Shown here one piece after another: positions 57,284 through 64,000 of a DNA stretch of 64,000 nt. Location: contig JAOKTT010000001.1 of NCBI GenBank assembly GCA_028336245.1, positions 85,460-149,459 on the forward strand. The letters are read 5' to 3'. A model generated the notes under the pieces. That model saw only the letters and a list, made by a program, of their open reading frames with translations, did not search any database and was not told where the DNA came from. A program made the translations under genes and the position numbers. Within the stretch, counting starts at the first letter, position 1; each line of letters begins with the position of its first letter. Source of the stretch: Polaribacter sp. Its GTDB lineage: Bacteria; Bacteroidota; Bacteroidia; Flavobacteriales; Flavobacteriaceae.

Positions 57284-57805
57284 ATGAAAAAAAAGCACAT
57301 TTTAACTTTAGTAATGACCCTTTTCTTAACGGTTGCTTCTTTTGGACAAGAACTAATGCTAAACGGAGGGTTGGAAAATTGGACTACAGATACAAATCCC
57401 ACAGATTGGACCAAGGCAGAGGGATTAGTAAAATCTACAGATGCTAACACCGGTTCTTTTTCAGCTAAGCAAACAAAAGATGCTTCAAAAGGCCGCGTAA
57501 ATTTAACTCAAAATATTCCGAAGATTACTGTAGGAAAGAAGTATACTATCACTTTTTGGTATAAAATAGCGGTTGCTGGAAAACCTGTTAAAATATGGTG
57601 TAATTTTAGAGATAACAATGGCGGTTTTATAGGCGGGAATGATCCTGATGTACTCAGAGCTAATTTGGATATTAATGGTAATGCTTGGACAAAATATGAG
57701 GCGACTGTTACTGCACCAGCTGCAGCCGTAAAGTTTTGGTTTGAGGTCAGAACGTATAGTAATACAACAGTTTACTGGGATGCTTTTTCATTTATCCAAG
57801 CGTAA
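57284..57805 (+). CDS. Small secreted carbohydrate-binding-like protein, copy 1 (no sorting domain)
   Basis: The 173-residue protein has a signal peptide (cleavage near SFG-Q22) and a single beta-sandwich domain of the CBM4_9-like kind (LMLNGGLENWT at the start, GRVNLTQNIP, YTITFWYKIAV, ANLDINGNAWTKYEATV, VKFWFEVRTYSNTTVYWDAFSF). It is a close relative of the next gene over its entire length but stops where the sister protein continues into a T9SS sorting domain. It would therefore be periplasmic or freely secreted. Its promoter region is also duplicated. No catalytic residues are seen; binding of the PUL glycan is inferred from the HTCS-type operator and family resemblance. Confidence 0.78.
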   Translation: MKKKHILTLVMTLFLTVASFGQELMLNGGLENWTTDTNPTDWTKAEGLVKSTDANTGSFSAKQTKDASKGRVNLTQNIPKITVGKKYTITFWYKIAVAGKPVKIWCNFRDNNGGFIGGNDPDVLRANLDINGNAWTKYEATVTAPAAAVKFWFEVRTYSNTTVYWDAFSFIQA

Positions 57806-57832
57806 GCACCCATTATTAAGGGCGTAATCTGT

Positions 57833-57892
57833 ATTGATTAGCATTTAAACTCATCTGAACAGTTCTTAAACCCGTATTTGGTTGTACTTTCG
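57833..57892 (+). promoter_or_regulatory. Shared operator/promoter element, copy B
   Basis: This block (57833-57884) matches copy A at all but about five positions. Direct repeats AAACTCAT (57847-57854) and AAACCCGT (57868-57875) are again 21 bp apart, and TACTTTCG (57885-57892), a near-match to the -7 consensus, starts 9 nt after the second. It lies 36 bp before the second secreted-protein gene. Confidence 0.7.
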
Positions 57893-57927
57893 GAATTTGT
57901 GATCACTAATATAAAAAACATAAAAAG

Positions 57928-58707
57928 ATGAACAAAAATTACATTTTAACGTTATTTATGACACTTTGTTTAACTATTGCTTCTTTTGGACAAGAAATGA
58001 TGTTAAACGGAGGGCTGGAAAATTGGACTTCAGATACGGAACCAACAAATTGGCTCAAGGCAGAGGGAGTAACAAAGTCTACAGATGCTAACACAGGGTC
58101 TTTTTCAGCTAATCAAACAAGTATTACAGGTAGAATAAATTTAACTCAAAATATTCCAAATACTGTAATAGGGGAGAGTTATACTATAAGTTTTTGGTAT
58201 AAAATAGCCCCTGGAGCTGAAAAACCTGTTAAAATGTGGTCTAATTTTAGAGATGATACCGGTGGCTTTATAGGTGGGACTACTGCTGATGTAATAAGAA
58301 CAAATTTAGCTGTTAATGGCAATGCTTGGACAAAATATGAAGAAACGGTTATTGCACCAGATACGTCGGTGAAGTTTTGGTTTGAGTTAAGAACGTTTGA
58401 TAATACAACCGTTTATTGGGATGATTTTTCATTTTTCCACAATGCTACAGCTTCTCTAAAAAACAACGCTATCGTGGGGTTTGCAGCGTACCCAAACCCA
58501 GTTTCTAACGGAATTTTAACTATTTCTTCTGCTGGTAACTCTTTAAAAAATATAACAATTTTTAACCTTTTAGGGAAACAAGTACTTTCATCAAGTTTTT
58601 CTGGTGTACAATCAAATGTGGATGTGTCTAGTATTTCTGCTGGAATTTATATTTTAAAGGTAACTGAAGCTGGTAAAACCGCAACTGAAAAGTTAGTGAT
58701 TCGATAA
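57928..58707 (+). CDS. Secreted carbohydrate-binding-like protein, copy 2, with T9SS sorting domain
   Basis: The 259-residue protein has a signal peptide (to about SFG-Q22), the same CBM4_9-like domain as the previous gene (about 23-172), and a C-terminal T9SS type-A sorting domain (about 180-259: YPNPVSNGILTISS, ITIFNLLGKQVLS, ISAGIYILKVTEAGK). It would be displayed on the cell surface. The pair came from a tandem duplication that included the operator, after which one copy lost or never had the sorting domain. A perfect 21-bp hairpin terminator follows. Confidence 0.8.
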   Translation: MNKNYILTLFMTLCLTIASFGQEMMLNGGLENWTSDTEPTNWLKAEGVTKSTDANTGSFSANQTSITGRINLTQNIPNTVIGESYTISFWYKIAPGAEKPVKMWSNFRDDTGGFIGGTTADVIRTNLAVNGNAWTKYEETVIAPDTSVKFWFELRTFDNTTVYWDDFSFFHNATASLKNNAIVGFAAYPNPVSNGILTISSAGNSLKNITIFNLLGKQVLSSSFSGVQSNVDVSSISAGIYILKVTEAGKTATEKLVIR

Positions 58708-58748
58708 TTTTACCGTTATATTTGTTTATAACACCTGGTCTGGTTTAC

Positions 58749-58795
58749 TTTTAAAGGTTCTTAAATCTATCTCTTAGATTTAAGAACCTTTAAAA
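58749..58795. terminator. Long perfect hairpin terminator
   Basis: The arms 58749-58769 and 58775-58795 are perfectly complementary over 21 bp with a 5-nt loop (TCTCT). A-rich and T-rich ends on the two sides allow termination in both directions. It lies 42 bp after the stop of the second duplicated gene and 33 bp before the next ATG, so the following gene is probably transcribed separately. Confidence 0.8.
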
Positions 58796-58827
58796 TTTTA
58801 CTTCATGTTTATGCTTAAGATTTTAAT

Positions 58828-61530
58828 ATGAAATTTAAAATTACTTTTTTACTTTTTGTCATAACCTTTTTTTCATTTAATTCAGTTTTTTCACAACAAA
58901 TTGAGCTTCCTATTGAAGTACTTGGAGAAGAAGGGCTTGCCGTATCCGCGTCATTTACAATTGATCAAGAGCAATTTAACAAAATTAACAGTACCGATAA
59001 TTTATATCTAAGAGCGAATAATCTCGGGTATGAAGGAAAGGCCTCTGTTCAAGTCAATGGTGGAAGCTGGATTTCACTAACTCACAGTTCAGTTAAAATG
59101 TATAGCCCTGAAAAAGAGCGCGGTGGAATGACCAACGGTGGTTATAATACGATTCGTTTTACCGTTTCAATTTCAAATTTTCAGGTGGGTGTAAATACCA
59201 TTACTTTACGTTTTAATTATTCGGATGGAATTTCTAATGGTTACCGAATCATTGATCTTGATGTATTAGATGCTGCTTCTGAAAGAATATTAAACAATAG
59301 TTCCTATTACGTTTTACCCGGAACTACAACTCGCAATTATGAAACTAGTTACTTTGTTATGGATACTCCAGAAGATTGGAAATCGCCCTATTATACTAAG
59401 ACTGATGGCGAGCCAGACGATTTGTTTGATAAAGTATTTCAAGGTAAAAATCTCTGGTATTATGGAAGAAATGGAGCTTCCGGGGTTGAAGGAGACCCGC
59501 TACTAAATAATTATTTACCAACTACTAGAAAAGGCTTTTGGTATGGCTATACTAATTTAAGCAGTGGTAAAGAAATAAAGGCGAAGTGTACTAGCTGTCA
59601 TTTGCAGGATGGTAGAGACCTAGAATTCTTTTCATATTCAAATACATCTATTATTGAACGTTCAAAATTTCATGATCTTACTGAAGAAGAGGGAAAATTA
59701 ATTGCTACGTATATTAGATCTTTATCTGAAGAAACCCCAACATCTGGTAGCATTGGTCGTTATGGGCGTCCTTGGAATCCACCTTATCAACCAGGGCCTC
59801 AATTGGCGGGAAAGCCTATTGAGCAGTGGGCCGCTGGAGCAGGTCTTGATGCTGTGTTAGAAGAAGATGCTGACATGTTTCCATACCTTTTTCCCAATGG
59901 TGTAAGCCAAGAAGAATTGTATAAGGTATTCGATTCAGATGCTACCAGCGATCGAACGGAAATTCCGGTTGCTATCCAATTCCCAGACTGGAAACATTGG
60001 TTACCCATTGTGCACCCCATGGATGCCTATACTACAGATGATTATTGGAACGATACGTCAAAAACATATGATCCTAAAGAAGGATATAAAAAGTTTAGAT
60101 TACATATCCTTGATAATTTAAGCACCTATCAACAGCAAAACATTACAGCCCAACAAGCTAGTGATTTAATGAACGCTAATTCTGCTTTTCATAGTGAATA
60201 TAGGCGGTTTCTTGAAGACGGAAGTTCTAACATAAAACAATGGAGAACTGAAGATGGCACGGCAACCTCAAAAATTGCAGATGATATTCCTAGAGAACTA
60301 GCAGCTGCCAGTTTAGCGAGACTAATGGCCGTTCAGTATTTTGAAATTATGAATGAATTTAATTTTCAAGACAAAGCACATTGGTTTACACAATATGATG
60401 AAGAAGATCATCCTAAAGCACGACAATGGTTTGGTGATAGTTACCAAGTCTTTGAAGTTCCTCCACATTTTCAAGCTTGTGTTAAAACAGAGGATGCAAA
60501 TGGGAATTGCCTTTCTTTTAAGGGGCAAGAAGATGCTACTGGAAAATATGATTCCACAAATTGGTATCATTTACAATCTATTGTTAATGGTGGTGAAGGC
60601 ATGATGCAAAAAAATAGTCCTATAGATTATAATTACCAGAATATGTTTATTTTAAAAGCTAGTAGCGCTTCAGGTTTATACGAACCTCTGCGATATTATC
60701 AGACTTTGAATACAATGTACAGAACAAAAACGTGGTCTGGTGGAGGTGGGCCAAACACGAGTTCCGGTTTTAGAATACGGGTAATGGGTCCCTGGTTTTT
60801 CTATGGGATGACTTTCAGAAGAAATTTTGAAGGATTCGAAGAAGAGGCGTTTCCTAATCTATTAAACAAATTTTCCTCTGGTTTGCGTGCACGAGTTACC
60901 AACGCACAATTACTGCAATTTTTAACAGAAATTGAGGATGGTGAGGCCGATACCGATGGTAATTTATACAATGAAGGTCTTAACAAACTATATAATAAAT
61001 CCAACGGAAGTATTTACTGGGAAAGATATACGGATAGCAATGATACGAGCAACAAACTTGAACCAAAAGACATTCTAGAATCTGAAATACTAAAGGGAGA
61101 TGCTATCTTTGGCAGCGATGTCATAGGAATGTGGGTAGATCAGTTCTACTATTTAATACCCAAGTTTTATGATCTTGGTGTAGATCATGCTATCCTAGAG
61201 CGTCTTATAAATTGGTGCAACGCTGCATGGCCATTGATAGATTGGGACGCGCTTAGGCAAACGCTTTCGACTCCAGAACTTGCCAGCGATAAGGGCATTT
61301 ACCTGTCTTACAGTAATCATTATGAAACTGTCACGATACATGGTTTGACGAAGGGTGTTCATGATTTTGTAGTTTATGATCTTCTTGGAAGGATACACTA
61401 TAACCAGAGACTCCCAATAACCAGTAACTCAAAAATAATTGATACACAAGGGCTGCAATTAGGATTTTATATTCTAAGCGTCTGCAAAAATAATAGCAAT
61501 ACAAAAGTCTTTAAATTTTATAAAAAGTAA
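58828..61530 (+). CDS. Large secreted protein with beta-sandwich, haem-c motif and T9SS sorting domain
   Basis: The 900-residue protein does not match a named family that I know. It has a signal peptide (cleavage near VFS-Q23) and a beta-sandwich (about 25-150: IELPIEVLGEEG, YLRANNLGYEGKASVQVNGGSWI, GVNTITLRFNYSDG). A single haem-c motif C-T-S-C-H follows at 254-258, with a cytochrome-c-like downstream part (DGRDLEFFSYSN, LTEEEGKLIATYIRSL). A long middle region rich in Trp and Tyr occupies about 300-810, and a T9SS-type end (about 825-900: FVVYDLLGRIHYNQ, GLQLGFYILSVCKNN) closes the protein. It would be a surface-exposed monohaem protein. Possible roles are electron transfer to or from a sugar-oxidising partner, or an oxidative enzyme; neither is shown. 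Confidence 0.65.
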   Translation: MKFKITFLLFVITFFSFNSVFSQQIELPIEVLGEEGLAVSASFTIDQEQFNKINSTDNLYLRANNLGYEGKASVQVNGGSWISLTHSSVKMYSPEKERGGMTNGGYNTIRFTVSISNFQVGVNTITLRFNYSDGISNGYRIIDLDVLDAASERILNNSSYYVLPGTTTRNYETSYFVMDTPEDWKSPYYTKTDGEPDDLFDKVFQGKNLWYYGRNGASGVEGDPLLNNYLPTTRKGFWYGYTNLSSGKEIKAKCTSCHLQDGRDLEFFSYSNTSIIERSKFHDLTEEEGKLIATYIRSLSEETPTSGSIGRYGRPWNPPYQPGPQLAGKPIEQWAAGAGLDAVLEEDADMFPYLFPNGVSQEELYKVFDSDATSDRTEIPVAIQFPDWKHWLPIVHPMDAYTTDDYWNDTSKTYDPKEGYKKFRLHILDNLSTYQQQNITAQQASDLMNANSAFHSEYRRFLEDGSSNIKQWRTEDGTATSKIADDIPRELAAASLARLMAVQYFEIMNEFNFQDKAHWFTQYDEEDHPKARQWFGDSYQVFEVPPHFQACVKTEDANGNCLSFKGQEDATGKYDSTNWYHLQSIVNGGEGMMQKNSPIDYNYQNMFILKASSASGLYEPLRYYQTLNTMYRTKTWSGGGGPNTSSGFRIRVMGPWFFYGMTFRRNFEGFEEEAFPNLLNKFSSGLRARVTNAQLLQFLTEIEDGEADTDGNLYNEGLNKLYNKSNGSIYWERYTDSNDTSNKLEPKDILESEILKGDAIFGSDVIGMWVDQFYYLIPKFYDLGVDHAILERLINWCNAAWPLIDWDALRQTLSTPELASDKGIYLSYSNHYETVTIHGLTKGVHDFVVYDLLGRIHYNQRLPITSNSKIIDTQGLQLGFYILSVCKNNSNTKVFKFYKK

Positions 61531-61817
61531 AGATGAAGTCCGGATCATTAATCAGAATATGCGAGCAGTTCTAACGAAATAAAAAAGAAAAATTGGAATA
61601 TGTCCTTGCACAGTAGCTAAAATATTTAATTAAAGAAACCTACCAGTTCTTTTTTATTTATTATACAGTACAAATGAAGCAAAGCATTACCTATTCAAAG
61701 ATTTAACAAATACAAAAAATTATTAAAAAACTTTCTAAATATCAACAATTGATGAATTTTAGCTTAGACAGTCCGCTTTAAATTCGAAAGTTATAAATGG
61801 TATCGCAACATAAAAAA

Positions 61818-62837
61818 ATGAACAAAATTTACGATAAGATTTTCTACTGTGCTTTACTTTGTTTGTTGGGCAGTTGCGTAGGTAAATCAGAAACAAATAA
61901 AGCAAAAAATAAACTTACAATTGAAGGCATGGTATGGATTCCTGGTGGTGTTTATGACCAAGGAGCTTCTCATAACGATAAAATGGCATTGCCTCATGAA
62001 AAACCAAAACACAGCGTTCGTGTTGACGGCTTTTATATGGACATCACTGAAGTCACCAATGCCCAATTTTCAAGATTTGTAAAAGCCACCAACTATATGA
62101 CCACTGCCGAACAACCGATAGAATGGGCATTAATCGCGTCACAACTACCCGAAGGCACCCTAAAACCACACGATTCTATACTTCAACCTGGATCTTTATT
62201 ATTTAAAAAAACAACAATGTCTGTACCCAATTTATATGATTTTTCTCAATGGTGGAAATGGAGTATTGGCGCCAATTGGAAACAGCCTAACGGAAAAGGA
62301 AGTTCTATTGTTGGTAAAGAAAAGCACCCTGTAGTGCATGTATCTTTTGAAGACGCCCAAGCCTATTGCACATGGGCAAGAAGATGCCTTCCTACAGAAG
62401 CAGAATGGGAATACGCAGCTAGAGGTGGTAAAAAAGATAAGATCTATTTTTGGGGCGATTTTATTGAAAATCTTTCGTCCAATGTGAATAGCTGGGAAGG
62501 CGAATTTCCAGTTTCCAACACACAAGCAGATGGGTATGAAAAAAGTGCCCCTATAAAAACATTTCCTCCAAATAATTTTGGTTTGTATGAAATTTCTGGA
62601 AATGTTTGGGAATGGACCAGTGATTGGTACAATATCTATTACTATTCAACATTAGCTTCCAAAACAGAGATTTCTACAAATCCTATAGGGGCGGATACTG
62701 CCTACAATCCCAACAACCCCAAAATTAGTGAGAAAGTGATTAGAGGCGGATCGTTTTTATGCAATGCGTCCTATTGTGCAAGTTACCGAGTGTCCTCGCG
62801 TATGGCTACAGATCCGTCTACATCCTTAGAACATTAA
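61818..62837 (+). CDS. Formylglycine-generating enzyme (SUMF1 family) lipoprotein, cut short by a stop codon
   Basis: The protein has 339 residues from the ATG at 61818 (an ATG at 61797 would add seven residues). A lipoprotein signal (CLLGSC) starts it. FGE landmarks are VWIPGGVYDQGA, HSVRVDGFYMDITEVTNAQFSRFV, HPVVHVSFEDAQAYCTWA, RCLPTEAEWEYAARGG, GNVWEWTSDW and VIRGGSFLCNASYC, whose two Cys are the copper/active-site pair. It converts the sulfatase Cys to formylglycine, the maturation all six sulfatases of the window need. The frame stops at TAA 62835-62837 just after SLEH; in the same frame GFRTVATPEM and a second stop at 62883-62885 follow, so a single base change has removed the normal C-terminal GFR strand. 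A nearby intact copy elsewhere in the genome may compensate. Confidence 0.85.
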   Translation: MNKIYDKIFYCALLCLLGSCVGKSETNKAKNKLTIEGMVWIPGGVYDQGASHNDKMALPHEKPKHSVRVDGFYMDITEVTNAQFSRFVKATNYMTTAEQPIEWALIASQLPEGTLKPHDSILQPGSLLFKKTTMSVPNLYDFSQWWKWSIGANWKQPNGKGSSIVGKEKHPVVHVSFEDAQAYCTWARRCLPTEAEWEYAARGGKKDKIYFWGDFIENLSSNVNSWEGEFPVSNTQADGYEKSAPIKTFPPNNFGLYEISGNVWEWTSDWYNIYYYSTLASKTEISTNPIGADTAYNPNNPKISEKVIRGGSFLCNASYCASYRVSSRMATDPSTSLEH

Positions 62838-62959
62838 GGTTTTAGAACAGTTGCAACTCCAGAAATGGTCAACGCAAAGAAGTAACTTTATTTGAAGGGA
62901 ATTAGATTATCACTCCATGTGAAGTATCTCTATTTTCTTCACGACTATTGTATGAAATC

Positions 62960-64000
62960 TTAAATAAAGTCCAACTTACTATATGATTTATTTAAAATGG
63001 TGGCATCATCAACCTCTAGCCATGTCTCTAATATGGTTGCATATATGGCCCTAAAATCTACAGTATATTTAATATCCCCATTTTCATCTAAATCTATTAA
63101 ATTAGGGGCTTCGTTATAGAATCCTTGTTTTTTTAAATTCTTACCAATTATAAACACATTATTTGCTGCACCATGATCTGTCCCGCTAGCTGCATTTTGT
63201 TGAACCCGTCTTCCAAACTCCGAAAAAGTTAAAATAAGGGTGTCTTTAAATGTGTCTTTTTGCTCTAAATCTTTGACAAAAACGTCCATCGCCTCGCTAT
63301 ATGTTTGTAGCAATTTATTTTGTTTTCCCTCTTGTTTTACATGGGTATCAAACCCTCCCATTGATACGTAAAAGACTTTGCTATCTACTCTAGAATTTAT
63401 GAATTGAGCTGTTGTTTTTAACTGTTTTCCAAAAGGATTATTAGGATATGTTATAGTGCTATTGTAGGTCTTAGATGTTTCAAAAATATATTTTGCAGAC
63501 GATTTTGCTTCAATCATCGTTTTATACAAATACCCTAAATTGTGTTCGCTTAAATGGACATCGCTTTGAGAATCTAACACCTTTTTAAAGTAAGGTGTTT
63601 TTGTATTATTAAATAAAATGGTGGGGTTTTTTGTCGCAATTCCATTTAAGACATTTCCTTTCATTATGAGAGACAAACTATCGTCTAGTTCTATTCCTGA
63701 ATAGGGTTTTTTACCATAAATATCAATATATCGCCCTAACCAACCTGTATTTAAATATTGATTACTATCGCTTGCGCTATGCCAAATATCCGTAGATCTA
63801 AAATGAGATCTAATTGGATTGGGATAGCCTACATTGTTAATAACAGATAAATACCCTTTATCATACAAGTGTTTTAAAGGTGCTAAATTTTTATTTATCC
63901 CAAACTCGTCGGTTATTTTAATGCAATCGTTTTTTGCAATAGCTAAATTTGGTCTACTTTTATAATAAATATCGTTTGTATATGGGATTATAGTATTTAA
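62960..64000 (-). CDS. DUF1501 protein, partial (5' end outside window)
   Basis: The frame is open to the right edge of the window, past a TTG at 63868, and reads upstream into IPYTNDIYYKSRPNLAI, so the N-terminus (usually a Tat signal in this family) lies beyond 64000. Landmarks are LYDKGYLSVINNVGYPNPIRSHFRSTDIWHSA, STGGFDTH-like MGGFDTHVKQ, LILTFSEFGRRVQQN and GTDHGAANNVFIIG, typical of DUF1501 proteins, which share the alkaline phosphatase/sulfatase superfamily fold. They often pair with DUF1800 proteins in Bacteroidota and planctomycetes; their substrate is unknown. It is convergent with the FGE gene. Confidence 0.85.
   Translation of the reverse strand, partial: LNTIIPYTNDIYYKSRPNLAIAKNDCIKITDEFGINKNLAPLKHLYDKGYLSVINNVGYPNPIRSHFRSTDIWHSASDSNQYLNTGWLGRYIDIYGKKPYSGIELDDSLSLIMKGNVLNGIATKNPTILFNNTKTPYFKKVLDSQSDVHLSEHNLGYLYKTMIEAKSSAKYIFETSKTYNSTITYPNNPFGKQLKTTAQFINSRVDSKVFYVSMGGFDTHVKQEGKQNKLLQTYSEAMDVFVKDLEQKDTFKDTLILTFSEFGRRVQQNAASGTDHGAANNVFIIGKNLKKQGFYNEAPNLIDLDENGDIKYTVDFRAIYATILETWLEVDDATILNKSYSKLDFI

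Noticed and set aside
1-64000. CRISPR arrays, rRNA genes, intact tRNA genes, complete insertion sequences
   Set aside because: No regularly spaced repeats, no rRNA-like or full cloverleaf sequences and no transposase genes were seen when reading both strands.

Overview
The window is AT-rich DNA from a marine member of the Bacteroidota, most likely Flavobacteriaceae. Supporting signs are SusC/SusD-type uptake proteins, a hybrid two-component system (HTCS), type IX secretion (T9SS) C-terminal sorting domains, TAnnTTTG-like promoter elements, A-rich leaders instead of clear Shine-Dalgarno sites, and many secreted algal-polysaccharide enzymes. It is almost entirely carbohydrate-utilisation DNA: two or three polysaccharide utilisation loci (PULs) side by side, with an L-fucose catabolic operon between them.

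Region 1 (1-17.7 kb) is a galactan (agar/porphyran type) locus. On the + strand are the end of a SusD-like protein, a PKD-domain lipoprotein, two GH86 agarase/porphyranase-type hydrolases, an SGNH esterase-like protein, and a stand-alone copy of the N-terminal module of the second GH86. On the - strand are a lipoprotein sulfatase and an operon gntR-aldose epimerase-Na+/sugar symporter-galK-galT, which takes released D-galactose into the Leloir pathway. No 3,6-anhydro-L-galactose genes are visible.

Region 2 (17.7-27.1 kb) starts with a decayed HTCS gene and an AraC regulator. It continues with a compact operon for the non-phosphorylating L-fucose route: fuconate dehydratase, two SDR dehydrogenases, an FAH-family diketo-acid hydrolase, a lactonase, the FucP permease, a mutarotase and an FMN L-lactate dehydrogenase. 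The products are pyruvate and L-lactate, and L-lactate is then oxidised. Because L-fucose is 6-deoxy-L-galactose, the route may also serve L-galactose from porphyran. The operon ends near a tRNA/tmRNA-3'-end-like sequence followed by a strong terminator.

Region 3 (27.1-56.8 kb) is almost entirely on the - strand. It holds an Old Yellow Enzyme homologue, a TonB-dependent receptor, five S1-type sulfatases, mannose-6-phosphate isomerase, a secreted PHB-depolymerase-like esterase, a SusC/SusD pair, an unassigned secreted protein that looks like a clan GH-A glycoside hydrolase, a full HTCS regulator, a sulfatase remnant, a second sodium/sugar symporter and a GH130 phosphorylase. ManA plus GH130 suggests a sulfated, mannose-containing glycan. 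Region 4 (57.2-64 kb) has two tandemly duplicated carbohydrate-binding-like secreted proteins, a 900-residue secreted protein with a haem-c motif, a formylglycine-generating enzyme (the expected sulfatase maturase) with a premature stop, and a partial DUF1501 protein.

The most notable observation is a roughly 50-bp element found three times, upstream of the unassigned GH-A-like gene and of both duplicated secreted-protein genes. It contains two AAACYCAT direct repeats exactly 21 bp apart, and in all three copies a promoter-like -7 element begins exactly 9 nt after the second repeat. It is a good candidate for the operator of the nearby HTCS regulator. Functional calls are from reading the sequence only; no database search was possible.
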